Assembly: GCA_003132105.1 (NCBI GenBank)
Contig: PKWS01000083.1
Location: 1-10,136, forward strand
Length of the DNA stretch: 10,136 nt
Reading direction: 5' to 3'
Source of the DNA: Desulfosporosinus sp.
Lineage (GTDB): Bacteria > Bacillota > Desulfitobacteriia > Desulfitobacteriales > Desulfitobacteriaceae
The notes beneath the pieces are model-generated. The model made no database searches. It saw only the letters and a program-made list of their open reading frames with translations, and had not been told where the DNA came from. The translations under genes were made by a program, and so were the position numbers. Positions within the stretch are counted from its first letter, which is position 1; the number at the start of each line of letters is the position of its first letter. This document shows positions 1-6,936 of the stretch, piece after piece.

Positions 1-2
1 AC

Positions 3-68
3 TCCGGTGTAATAGAGATCAAAATGGATGTTACAAGTTATTCAACAGGACCTTATAATTTCCTCTAA
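3..68 (+). CDS. Possible C-terminal tail of an upstream gene (partial)
   Basis: One + strand frame is open from the window edge for 21 codons and ends in TAA at 66-68. It reads as an ordinary-looking tail (SGVIEIKMDVTSYSTGPYNF followed by Leu). The other two + strand frames close at about 12 and 57. The segment is too short to assign to a family and could be chance. If it is real, thrC begins about 140 bp after it. A TATAAT at 54-59 lies inside it. Confidence 0.3.
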   Translation, partial: SGVIEIKMDVTSYSTGPYNFL

Positions 69-74
69 AATATG

Positions 75-153
75 AATATGTCTTAAACTTAATTGGCGAA
101 TCATATAATAGAATTGTCCTTCTAGAGAGGAAATATGTCTTCCAATGGCGAAT
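75..153 (+). repeat. Pair of imperfect direct repeats in the thrC leader
   Basis: AATATGTCTT occurs at 75-84 and again at 132-141. TGGCGAAT occurs at 94-101 and again at 146-153. The two motifs keep their order in both units, with 9 nt between them in the first unit and 4 nt in the second. The first unit runs into the TATAAT at 104-109. This could be a small local duplication or a pair of regulator binding sites; the sequence alone does not decide. Confidence 0.5.
81..109 (+). promoter_or_regulatory. Candidate promoter for thrC
   Basis: A perfect TATAAT at 104-109 lies about 100 bp ahead of the thrC start. The region 17 bp upstream (TCTTAA, 81-86) is a poor -35 match. A second TATAAT at 54-59 is preceded by TTACAA at 31-36 with exactly 17 bp between, and is an alternative, although it may lie inside the tail of the upstream gene. 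Neither is proven. Confidence 0.35.
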
Positions 154-193
154 ATACACCGAATAGCTGATAAAAATTATGATCTAATATCAT

Positions 194-199
194 GGGGGG
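194..199 (+). promoter_or_regulatory. RBS that places the thrC start at TTG 207
   Basis: GGGGGA lies 7 nt ahead of TTG 207 and overlaps the in-frame ATG at 192. A ribosome bound here can use 207 but not 192, and no comparable site precedes the ATG. The shorter protein also begins close to the usual threonine synthase N-terminus (YESTRG). Confidence 0.6.
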
Positions 200-206
200 A
201 ATAGTC

Positions 207-1682
207 TTGTACGAAAGCACACGGGGTAATCTTTCTGGACAAAAGGCATCGCAAGCAATTACTTTAGGCATGGTACCAAATGGAGGGCTATTTGTTCCTT
301 CAACCATTCCCACCTTGAATTGGCAGGACCTTCAGGGGTTAACGTATCGTGACGTCGCCCAACATGTCATGACGCCTTATTTACCTGAGTTCTCTCAGGA
401 CGTCCTCTCCGACATTGTAAACGTCTATGCAGATGGAACATTTGATGGGCTTAACCCGGCACCTCTAATTTCAGTAGGAAAGTTTGGAGTGCTGGAGCTT
501 TGGCACGGGCCCACGGCAGCGTTTAAAGATATGGCATTGCAAGTGTTGCCAGACTTATTGAAAGTTAGTCTTAATCACCTGAATTTTGATACAGACGTTT
601 TAATTCTCGTCGCAACATCCGGAGATACCGGAAAGGCTGCGTTGGAAGGGTTTAAAGACAGAGACGGTATGCATATTGTTGTCTTTTACCCAGAGGGCGG
701 TGTGAGTGCCGTTCAAGAGCGTCAGATGTCAACGACTGAAGGGATGAATACCCACGTAGTTGCGGTTAAGGGAAACTTTGACCAGTGTCAAGCCGCAGTA
801 AAGCGTATTTTTGCAATGGACACTTTGAAGGCGCAGTTACAGGAAAAACATTTGATCTTTTCCTCAGCTAATTCCATCAACTGGGGGAGGCTTTTGCCCC
901 AAATCGTTTATTATTATTGGGCCTACTTGCAAGCGGTAGAGCAAGGAAAAGTTACTCCTGGGAGCAAGATGAATGTGGTGGTTCCTACTGGGAATTTTGG
1001 TAATTTACTGGCAGCGTATTATGCAAAACGCATGGGACTTCCTATCGATCGACTTATTAGTGCTTCGAATAAAAATAATGTCCTAGTCGATTTTTTTTCA
1101 ACTGGGGTATATCAAAGCCAGCGAGCCTTCTTTCAAACGATTTCACCATCTATGGATATTTTGGTATCGAGTAATTTCGAGCGTTTTCTATATGAGATGA
1201 GTGGGCGAAATTCGGAGCGAGTTCAGGCCTGGTATGACTCCTTAAACCAGGGGACGTTTACAGTCGATCCAGTCACGTTAAAACTTTGCCAAGACACAGT
1301 CTTTGCTGGGTGGGCAAATGAAGAGGAAACGCTAGAGACAATATCCCGAAGTTATAAAGCCTATCAGTATGTATTTGACCCTCACACGGCAGTTGCCATG
1401 AAAGTGTACGAGGATTATCTTTCCACAACAAACGATCAAACATACACAGTTATAGCCTCAACGGCAAGCCCTTTTAAATTTGCCTCGGATGTTTTAAAAG
1501 GGTTAGAGGGAAAAAAAGATAAGAGTTGGAAGGATGAATGGGAAGCCCTTGATGAGCTAAGCAAATTGACCGGATGGCAAATACCTTTGGGGTTACAAGG
1601 ATTAGATCAAAAGCCAGCAAAAACGGGTAATGCCTGTGAGCCTCAAGGGATTGCTGAATTACTTCAAAGAATGTTTCTGTGA
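207..1682 (+). CDS. thrC: Threonine synthase
   Basis: This PLP enzyme converts O-phospho-L-homoserine to L-threonine plus phosphate in the cytoplasm, the last step of threonine synthesis. The N-terminal YESTRG is a family hallmark. WHGPTAAFKDMA carries the PLP Schiff-base lysine (Lys107 from the TTG start), followed by the SGDTG phosphate-binding loop (about 138-142) and the VPTGNFGNLLAAYYAKRMGL segment. The protein is 491 aa, longer than the 428-aa E. coli enzyme but intact. TTG 207 is preferred to ATG 192 because the ribosome binding site overlaps that ATG. A regulator gene begins 28 bp downstream. No T-box or threonine attenuator was recognised in the leader. No other homoserine-branch gene is visible. 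Identification is firm; the start is the only uncertain point. Confidence 0.95.
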   Translation: MYESTRGNLSGQKASQAITLGMVPNGGLFVPSTIPTLNWQDLQGLTYRDVAQHVMTPYLPEFSQDVLSDIVNVYADGTFDGLNPAPLISVGKFGVLELWHGPTAAFKDMALQVLPDLLKVSLNHLNFDTDVLILVATSGDTGKAALEGFKDRDGMHIVVFYPEGGVSAVQERQMSTTEGMNTHVVAVKGNFDQCQAAVKRIFAMDTLKAQLQEKHLIFSSANSINWGRLLPQIVYYYWAYLQAVEQGKVTPGSKMNVVVPTGNFGNLLAAYYAKRMGLPIDRLISASNKNNVLVDFFSTGVYQSQRAFFQTISPSMDILVSSNFERFLYEMSGRNSERVQAWYDSLNQGTFTVDPVTLKLCQDTVFAGWANEEETLETISRSYKAYQYVFDPHTAVAMKVYEDYLSTTNDQTYTVIASTASPFKFASDVLKGLEGKKDKSWKDEWEALDELSKLTGWQIPLGLQGLDQKPAKTGNACEPQGIAELLQRMFL

Positions 1683-1710
1683 GGAAGTATCATTTTTGCG
1701 AGGTGGAATT

Positions 1711-3291
1711 ATGGATAACTTGAATCTACCCCAAGCAATCACTATTGGTCGCCTTCTAGACGCTTTATGTTTGCAGACTCTTGGCGGCATTAAAGCCTTA
1801 TCCCAAAGTGTTTCCCTTATGACCATCCAAACGCTCCACTTCACAGGAATAAAAACCCACTCCTTACCTTTTGTCGGTGAAATAATAATTTTAGAGCCTT
1901 CCGATAACGGGAGTATTTCTCTCACTCTCGTAATTTCTAGCGAAAAAACTACCTTTCTTTTTTCACAAAAAGACCCTTCTCCTTGGCCAATATTTTGTGA
2001 AAAGGCAACGGATTGGTTAGAGCGTGAACTAGGTCGTATTCTTATGGCAAGCGAGCGCTATTCACAGATGATCGCTGAACATTTGACAAACGGAGATGGG
2101 TTTTCATTTTTAAATAGCCTACTGGATATTTTTGAGTGTGATATCTTCCTTTTGAATAAGCAACTCGAAGTTCTTGGTTGGGCAGGAGGAAAATTAATTC
2201 CAATAAATCCCATTTCTTTCAAACACCCTGAAATGCGCAGTCCATCTTCGAACACTTCCTCACTATCCGCTCCACTCTATACTGGGCAATGGACTGAGAA
2301 AGGTTACCAAACTATTCCTCTAACCTGGTGTCCGCTTTCAGGGCCAAAAGGAGTCTTGGGCTTCTTGGGACTCGCGACAAATATCAAGGATATGGGAAGT
2401 ATTGAACAATTTTTTCTCCATAAAACCGCTACCTTAATCATACTTGAACTAGTTAAAATGCAGAGCATTCAGGAAAGTGAACGTCAACACCACAGGGACT
2501 TTCTCTTTGATTTACTTTACAATAATTTTGATTCCCTTGAAGTTATCGTTTCACGGGGCAAATTGTGGGGATGGAATTTTGCTAAACCTCACTTTGTCGT
2601 TGTTGGCGAGATACCCGGTTATGATCCCGATTCAGCAGAACGAGAACATTTCGAACAATTATTTACAGAAATGACAGCGCTTATGCAGAACAGTCACCCC
2701 AAAACAATTTGTCTTGAACGCAATGGTCAAGTTGTTTTCATCATTCCACTCCAGGACATGCTTCCCCCACCAGAGTGGCATGGTAAAGCGTTCGAACTTC
2801 TTGAGCCAATCATGAAACAGACCAAATCTCTTCCAGGAAAACAACCGTTCCAATATGGTCTTGGTAACCTATATGATTCTGCGCGCTACTTGCACAGAAG
2901 CTTTCAAGAAGCAAGGGCGGCGCTCGAATTAGGGCAACTATTTAATACCCCCCATCGTTTAGTCTCTTTTCAAGACCTCGGTATTATGCGCTTATTACAC
3001 CGCTTAGATCGTCAGGAACTGGAAGACTACCGTTCTGAAGTTCTCGGCCCTCTACTAAATTTTGACAAGGAGAGTAATCTCGCTCTTGAAGAAACATTAT
3101 TAATGTATTTCGTGTGCAACACAGACATGAATGCTGCAGGCGAAAAGCTATATCTACATCCGAACACCCTCCGTTACCGTCTCAAAAAGGCAACAGAGAT
3201 CTTGGGCCGTGACTTATCTTCTCTGGAGAACCAAGTTAATCTATTTCTTGCACTTAAGATCGGCCGATTAAAAGCGTTATGGCACGACTAA
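1711..3291 (+). CDS. PucR/CdaR-family transcriptional regulator
   Basis: This is a cytoplasmic DNA-binding regulator of 526 aa. Residues 5-120 resemble the PucR N-terminal domain (ITIGRLLDAL start). Residues 125-250 look like a GAF-type sensing region, and 265-410 match the GGDEF-like CdaR domain (RDFLFDLL to SFQEARAALELGQ). Residues 460-520 form the PucR C-terminal helix-turn-helix, with the diagnostic NAAGEKLYLHPNTLRYRLKK. ATG 1711 has AGGTGG at 1701-1706; the frame stays open back to 1630, but that extension overlaps thrC and has no ribosome binding site. The gene lies 28 bp after thrC and is followed by a terminator. Family members often act on neighbouring catabolic or redox genes in response to a small ligand, so the molybdoenzyme operon downstream is a plausible target, but this is inference. 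The ligand is unknown. Confidence 0.88.
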   Translation: MDNLNLPQAITIGRLLDALCLQTLGGIKALSQSVSLMTIQTLHFTGIKTHSLPFVGEIIILEPSDNGSISLTLVISSEKTTFLFSQKDPSPWPIFCEKATDWLERELGRILMASERYSQMIAEHLTNGDGFSFLNSLLDIFECDIFLLNKQLEVLGWAGGKLIPINPISFKHPEMRSPSSNTSSLSAPLYTGQWTEKGYQTIPLTWCPLSGPKGVLGFLGLATNIKDMGSIEQFFLHKTATLIILELVKMQSIQESERQHHRDFLFDLLYNNFDSLEVIVSRGKLWGWNFAKPHFVVVGEIPGYDPDSAEREHFEQLFTEMTALMQNSHPKTICLERNGQVVFIIPLQDMLPPPEWHGKAFELLEPIMKQTKSLPGKQPFQYGLGNLYDSARYLHRSFQEARAALELGQLFNTPHRLVSFQDLGIMRLLHRLDRQELEDYRSEVLGPLLNFDKESNLALEETLLMYFVCNTDMNAAGEKLYLHPNTLRYRLKKATEILGRDLSSLENQVNLFLALKIGRLKALWHD

Positions 3292-3318
3292 CGATGAGAA
3301 TTAGTAGTTATTCCATCC

Positions 3319-3354
3319 CCCTTCTCCCTAGTGGAGAAGGGCTTTTGTTTTTTT
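3319..3354 (+). terminator. Rho-independent terminator after the regulator gene
   Basis: A perfect 9-bp stem (CCCTTCTCC at 3319-3327, GGAGAAGGG at 3333-3341) with a 5-nt CTAGT loop is followed by a T-rich run at 3343-3354. It starts 28 bp after the regulator stop codon and separates the thrC-regulator unit from the molybdoenzyme operon. Confidence 0.93.
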
Positions 3355-3385
3355 GTACAACTATCTTCACCCATTTTCATCTTTT

Positions 3386-3410
3386 CTTCTAAAGGAACAA
3401 AACTTAGAAG
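3386..3410 (+). promoter_or_regulatory. Inverted repeat, possible operator of the molybdoenzyme operon
   Basis: CTTCTAA (3386-3392) and TTAGAAG (3404-3410) are exact inverse complements separated by 11 nt. The element lies between the terminator and the chaperone gene and has no T-run, so it is not an obvious terminator. Its centre at about 3398 is roughly 56 bp ahead of the start site implied by the -10-like TACAAT at 3442-3447, a usual position for an activator. The binding protein is unknown; the adjacent PucR-type regulator is a candidate. Confidence 0.35.
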
Positions 3411-3441
3411 GCCGAACTATACGACATAAAGTTAATTTAAG

Positions 3442-3447
3442 TACAAT
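3442..3447 (+). promoter_or_regulatory. Candidate -10 element for the chaperone-molybdoenzyme operon
   Basis: TACAAT matches the -10 consensus at five of six positions and lies 40 bp ahead of the chaperone start. No good -35 hexamer is found 16-18 bp upstream, which would fit an activator-dependent promoter or mean the match is chance. Confidence 0.3.
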
Positions 3448-3474
3448 TCGTAATTGACCTTATCTCAAAAGAAA

Positions 3475-3479
3475 GGAGG
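3475..3479 (+). promoter_or_regulatory. RBS that places the chaperone start at TTG 3487
   Basis: GGAGG, within GAAAGGAGGA, ends 7 nt before TTG 3487, an ideal distance. An earlier in-frame TTG at 3454 would put this site inside the coding region and has no ribosome binding site of its own. Confidence 0.75.
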
Positions 3480-3486
3480 ACTACTG

Positions 3487-4134
3487 TTGATAACATTTTA
3501 CGAGGACTGTCATCCCCAAGTTCTGCGAATTCATGCAAACCTCCTACTCACTTTTAGTATACTTTTCGCAGAAGGAGGAGAAAAAATCCATCAAACATTA
3601 GGCCGACTCGTGAGTTCTTGTACTGCCTTTTCCAGCTACTTTAAACTTGAGAAGTTAATTTTAACCAACGATGTTTTAGCTCAATATTCAAATGCGGACG
3701 ACGATGAATATCTCGTTATGACCTATGAATTTAACCGCCTATTCGTCGGCCCAACTGCTCCTATTGCCTCCCCCTATGAATCTGTTTATTTGTCTCCCGA
3801 TCATTTAGTGATGGGAGATCAAACATTAGCTGTCCGCAAAATCTACAAGCAAGAAAACTTACAAGTTGCAGGGCAAGCACATGAACCTGATGATTTTATA
3901 GCAACTGAACTTGAATTCGCGGCTTACCTCTTAAGTCGGATTATGGACGCACAAGCTTCAAATAACGATATTCAAATTCAACGCTATAAGGACCTATACC
4001 AAGAGTTTTGGGCGCAACATCCTAGTCGCTGGTTAGGATTGTTTGCCCAGAGAGTTCGCCAGTCAACCCATCATCCTGTCTTCCTGGCATTAAGTGAATT
4101 TCTCGATACACTAACAACTCTTAATGTCGATTAA
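3487..4134 (+). CDS. TorD/DmsD-family molybdoenzyme maturation chaperone
   Basis: This cytoplasmic chaperone of 215 aa is predicted to bind the catalytic subunit, hold it for molybdenum-cofactor insertion and guard its Tat signal until export. Family signatures visible are LFVGP (85-89) with PYESVY (96-101) and HEPDDFIATELEFAAYL (132-148), which matches the TorD-family E-P-D-x-x-x-x-E-L-E-F pattern. The sequence is otherwise helical, and its length is normal for the family. The TTG start follows from the ribosome binding site at 3475-3479. It is the first gene of the operon, 18 bp ahead of a catalytic subunit with a twin-arginine signal, which fits its role. The family is secure; which of the two nearby catalytic subunits it serves is inferred from adjacency and from the Tat signal. 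Confidence 0.9.
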   Translation: MITFYEDCHPQVLRIHANLLLTFSILFAEGGEKIHQTLGRLVSSCTAFSSYFKLEKLILTNDVLAQYSNADDDEYLVMTYEFNRLFVGPTAPIASPYESVYLSPDHLVMGDQTLAVRKIYKQENLQVAGQAHEPDDFIATELEFAAYLLSRIMDAQASNNDIQIQRYKDLYQEFWAQHPSRWLGLFAQRVRQSTHHPVFLALSEFLDTLTTLNVD

Positions 4135-4152
4135 ACACGAAGGAGGCCCTAT

Positions 4153-6354
4153 ATGAAATTATCGCGTCGCAAATTCCTTGGGGGAGCAGTTGCGGCTGTC
4201 TCTAGCCTAACCCTATTCAATTTTAAAATGTTTACGAATTCGCCCTCTGTTAATGCAGCGGATCCGACCTCCGACACAATGAAAACGTTTCGAAATGTCT
4301 GTCCCCGCAACTGCTACGACACGTGTGGGACGATTACCTATGTGCAGGATGGGATCCTTAAAAAAGTTGAAGGAGACCCTAAGCATGGCTATACCAACGG
4401 AAAACTATGCCTAAAAGGGTATGCTTATCCCCGTCGCGTTTATAGCCCTGACCGCATCAAGTACCCCATGAAGCAGTCCCCTCGAGGCTCTGGCAACTGG
4501 ACCCGCATCAGTTGGGATGAAGCAATGGATACAATTGCCAAGAAAATCTTAGATTTAAAGAAACGTTACGGTTCCACACTTCCAATCTGCTTGGATAAGT
4601 ACTCAGGAAACTTTGGTATTGTTCACTATGGTATAGAAGGAACAATGTCCAGTCTCGGCTATACGACTCGCGCCTTAGGCACACCCTGCTGGCCGGCTGG
4701 CATTGATGCCCAGACCTATGATTTCGGTACGCTGTATAATAATGACCCTGAAGATATGGTTAATGCCAAATATATTATCCTGTGGGGGCAGAATGCTGCT
4801 TGGACAGCAATTCACAGCATTCCCTTTATTAACAAAGCTCGAGAACATGGCACTAAACTGGTTGTAATCGATCCTATCGTAACGTCAACCGCTTCCAAAG
4901 CCGATCTCTACATTCAAATCAACCCAAGCACAGACGGAGCTCTCGCTTTGGGAATGGCACGTTATATTATCGATAATAATTGGGTCGATTGGGAGTACGC
5001 CCGCGCCAACAGTATCGGGTTCGATGAATGGGTGGACTATATCAAAAAAGATATAACCTTGGACTGGGCATCTGAAAAGACAGGCGTTCCTAAAGACATC
5101 ATCATGGAAATTGCCCGAGAATACGCGACAACCAAACCAGCAAGCATGTGGGTTGGCTACGGTATGCAACGCCATGTTAATGGTGGTCAAAACGTACGTA
5201 TTATTGATGCTCTCGGAGTTATGACAGGTAATATTGGCAAATCAGGTGGGGGCGTTAACTACGGGCACTTAGAAACGTGGGGCTTCAACTATAACGCTAT
5301 GACAAATCCTGCACCTAAGGGTTCTAAAGGTTTTATCAGCCCCGATGGCAAAGAAGGCGATCGTAACATCAACATGAACAACTTTGCCCACGATGTCTCC
5401 GTTCAAAGCGATCCTCCTGTCAAAATGCTCTGGATTGCTTGTCGAAATCCTGGCTCCCAAGATCCAGACACTCATGCCATTGAAAAAATGTTTGCCTCCA
5501 TGGAATTTGTCGTTACAGTAGACTCCTTCTTCAACAAGACTGTCGAAATGTCAGATATTGTATTGCCGGCAACCACCCATTTTGAAGACTGGGATGTCAT
5601 GGCAAGCTATTGGCACTATTGGGTCGGTATCAACCAGCGGGCAATTGACCCTCTGTACGAATCCAAAAGTGATGTTGAAATTGGCATAGAGCTTTCTAAA
5701 AAAATGAATGCCCTAGAATCCGGTTCTTGCACCTTTCCAACCTCAGGAACACCAGAGGAATGGTTGGCCAAAGAATTTAACCCAGGAATGAACCAAATGC
5801 TTGGAATCAAAGATTATAAAGAACTCATTGATGGGCCTCGCAAGGCAAATATGCCTCCCGCCTCTTGGTCCGATGGAAAATTCCGGACGCCTTCAAAGAA
5901 GATTGAAATTCATAGTGAATTGGCCAAGAAGAATGGGCTACCTGCCCTCCCAATATGGGTTGAAGAAATGAAGAACTCGGCGAAATACCCAATCCGCTTT
6001 ATGACTCCACATCCGCAACATGCTTTGCACTCCCAGTTCCAAAACCTAGATTGGATGATGACTACAAACCCCGAGCCCAAGGTGGAGATTCACCCTGTTC
6101 TTGCCGCCAAATATGGTATCACCGAAGGAAATATGGTTAAAGTCTACAATGACCTTGGTTCAATTACGGTCAAAGCTCACCTAACCCGAACAACCTCCCC
6201 TAATGTCGTCGTCTCCTATGAGTCTTGGTATAAAAACTCTAATTTCAATGTTAATTACACCTTAAAAGCAACTCCCAGCGATATGGGGAAACAAGCAACC
6301 GGTAACAACGGGGTAGCCTTTCACGATAATTTCGTAATGATTGAAAAAGCATAA
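4153..6354 (+). CDS. Tat-exported molybdopterin oxidoreductase, catalytic subunit
   Basis: This is the catalytic subunit (733 aa) of a DMSO-reductase-superfamily complex, holding Mo-bisMGD and one [4Fe-4S] cluster. The N-terminus has a twin-arginine motif (SRRKFLGG, 4-11), a hydrophobic stretch and a likely cleavage site after VNA (about 35), so it acts outside the membrane. The cluster ligands are Cys50, Cys54, Cys58 and Cys86 (CPRNCYDTC, then GKLCLKG). Cys179 in GTPCWPAG aligns by spacing with the NapA Mo-cysteine and the FdhF selenocysteine, where DmsA has serine. The C-terminal cofactor-binding domain begins near FMTPHPQHALHSQF (about 616). AGGAGG at 4141-4146 supports the ATG. The chaperone gene precedes it, and FeS and anchor genes follow at 12 and 3 bp spacing. 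The substrate is unknown; a reductase fed by menaquinol is likely. It is paralogous to the gene at 8066. Confidence 0.92.
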   Translation: MKLSRRKFLGGAVAAVSSLTLFNFKMFTNSPSVNAADPTSDTMKTFRNVCPRNCYDTCGTITYVQDGILKKVEGDPKHGYTNGKLCLKGYAYPRRVYSPDRIKYPMKQSPRGSGNWTRISWDEAMDTIAKKILDLKKRYGSTLPICLDKYSGNFGIVHYGIEGTMSSLGYTTRALGTPCWPAGIDAQTYDFGTLYNNDPEDMVNAKYIILWGQNAAWTAIHSIPFINKAREHGTKLVVIDPIVTSTASKADLYIQINPSTDGALALGMARYIIDNNWVDWEYARANSIGFDEWVDYIKKDITLDWASEKTGVPKDIIMEIAREYATTKPASMWVGYGMQRHVNGGQNVRIIDALGVMTGNIGKSGGGVNYGHLETWGFNYNAMTNPAPKGSKGFISPDGKEGDRNINMNNFAHDVSVQSDPPVKMLWIACRNPGSQDPDTHAIEKMFASMEFVVTVDSFFNKTVEMSDIVLPATTHFEDWDVMASYWHYWVGINQRAIDPLYESKSDVEIGIELSKKMNALESGSCTFPTSGTPEEWLAKEFNPGMNQMLGIKDYKELIDGPRKANMPPASWSDGKFRTPSKKIEIHSELAKKNGLPALPIWVEEMKNSAKYPIRFMTPHPQHALHSQFQNLDWMMTTNPEPKVEIHPVLAAKYGITEGNMVKVYNDLGSITVKAHLTRTTSPNVVVSYESWYKNSNFNVNYTLKATPSDMGKQATGNNGVAFHDNFVMIEKA

Positions 6355-6359
6355 GGAGG
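6355..6359 (+). promoter_or_regulatory. RBS that fixes the TTG start of the FeS subunit
   Basis: GGAGG immediately follows the stop codon of the catalytic gene and ends 7 nt before TTG 6367. The catalytic gene's TAA (6352-6354) is in the same frame, so no further upstream start exists. The first internal ATG would remove three cysteines of the first cluster. Confidence 0.85.
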
Positions 6360-6366
6360 AATCCCT

Positions 6367-6933
6367 TTGAGTAAACAGCTTGGCTTTTTACACAACTCAG
6401 AGAAATGTGTGGGCTGTCGGGGGTGTGAAATGGCCTGCAAAAATGAGTATCAAATTAACGCAACCCCCCAGTGGCGTAAGGTTTTCCAACTCCATGAAGA
6501 GGATTTCTCGCTTCCTACCCGAATGTTTTTCTCGATGGCCTGTAACCACTGCGCTCATCCAGAATGTCTCCGTGTCTGCCCAGTAGAGGCCTACACTAAA
6601 CGTGAAGATGGTATTGTGGTCCATGATCCTAATCGATGTATTGGCTGTCGCTTATGTACCATGGCCTGTCCGTATGATCGTCCCCAATTTAACCCCGCAA
6701 AAAAGAAAGTAGAGAAATGTAATCTTTGTTATCAGCGGATTGACAAAGGTGAAAAACCAGCATGTGTCGCCGCCTGCATTCCAGGAGCCTTGGAACTTGT
6801 GGAAATCAATGACAACCTCGATCAGAAAACCGGAGTGCTCAAAACCTTACCTGGTTTACCTAGGGTAGAAATCACAAATCCGTCGATTCGTTTCATCGGG
6901 CCGAAACAAGGCAAACAAATTAGGAGGGATTAA
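6367..6933 (+). CDS. DmsB-like four-cluster [4Fe-4S] electron-transfer subunit
   Basis: This 188-aa subunit should carry electrons between the membrane anchor and the catalytic subunit. Sixteen cysteines fall in four groups: 14/17/20/24, 59/62/67/71, 91/94/97/101 and 118/121/133/137. This is the usual arrangement for four [4Fe-4S] clusters in DmsB, PsrB and NrfC-type proteins. Examples are KCVGCRGCEMAC and RCIGCRLCTMACPY. There is no signal peptide, so it is probably exported folded together with the Tat-bearing catalytic subunit, as in DmsAB. Its TTG start lies 12 bp after the catalytic gene, and its end contains the ribosome binding site of the anchor gene. All cluster ligands appear present. 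The exact substrate class cannot be read from this subunit. Confidence 0.94.
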   Translation: MSKQLGFLHNSEKCVGCRGCEMACKNEYQINATPQWRKVFQLHEEDFSLPTRMFFSMACNHCAHPECLRVCPVEAYTKREDGIVVHDPNRCIGCRLCTMACPYDRPQFNPAKKKVEKCNLCYQRIDKGEKPACVAACIPGALELVEINDNLDQKTGVLKTLPGLPRVEITNPSIRFIGPKQGKQIRRD

Positions 6934-6936
6934 CCT

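Noticed and set aside
192..206. ATG 192 as the thrC start
   Set aside because: The only good ribosome binding site (194-199) overlaps this ATG and is correctly spaced for TTG 207.
69..206. T-box or threonine-attenuation leader ahead of thrC
   Set aside because: No T-box consensus, no run of Thr codons and no terminator hairpin; the leader is also too short for a T-box.
1630..1710. N-terminal extension of the PucR-type regulator back to 1630
   Set aside because: It overlaps the end of thrC, has no ribosome binding site, and its residues do not belong to the PucR N-terminal domain; ATG 1711 has AGGTGG upstream.
3431..3445. CprK-type dehalobox (TTAAT-N4-ATTAA)
   Set aside because: TTAAT is present at 3432-3436, but the second half-site is absent.
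3454..3459. TTGACC as a -35 hexamer
   Set aside because: The -10 position would fall in the GGAGG region at about 3477, with no TATAAT-like sequence and too close to the start codon.
3454..3486. Chaperone start at TTG 3454
   Set aside because: The resulting residues are simply the translated ribosome binding site region, and the GGAGG at 3475-3479 fits TTG 3487.
4885..5810. Reverse-strand open frames inside the first catalytic gene
   Set aside because: They are out-of-frame shadows of a strongly conserved coding sequence and have no recognisable domains.
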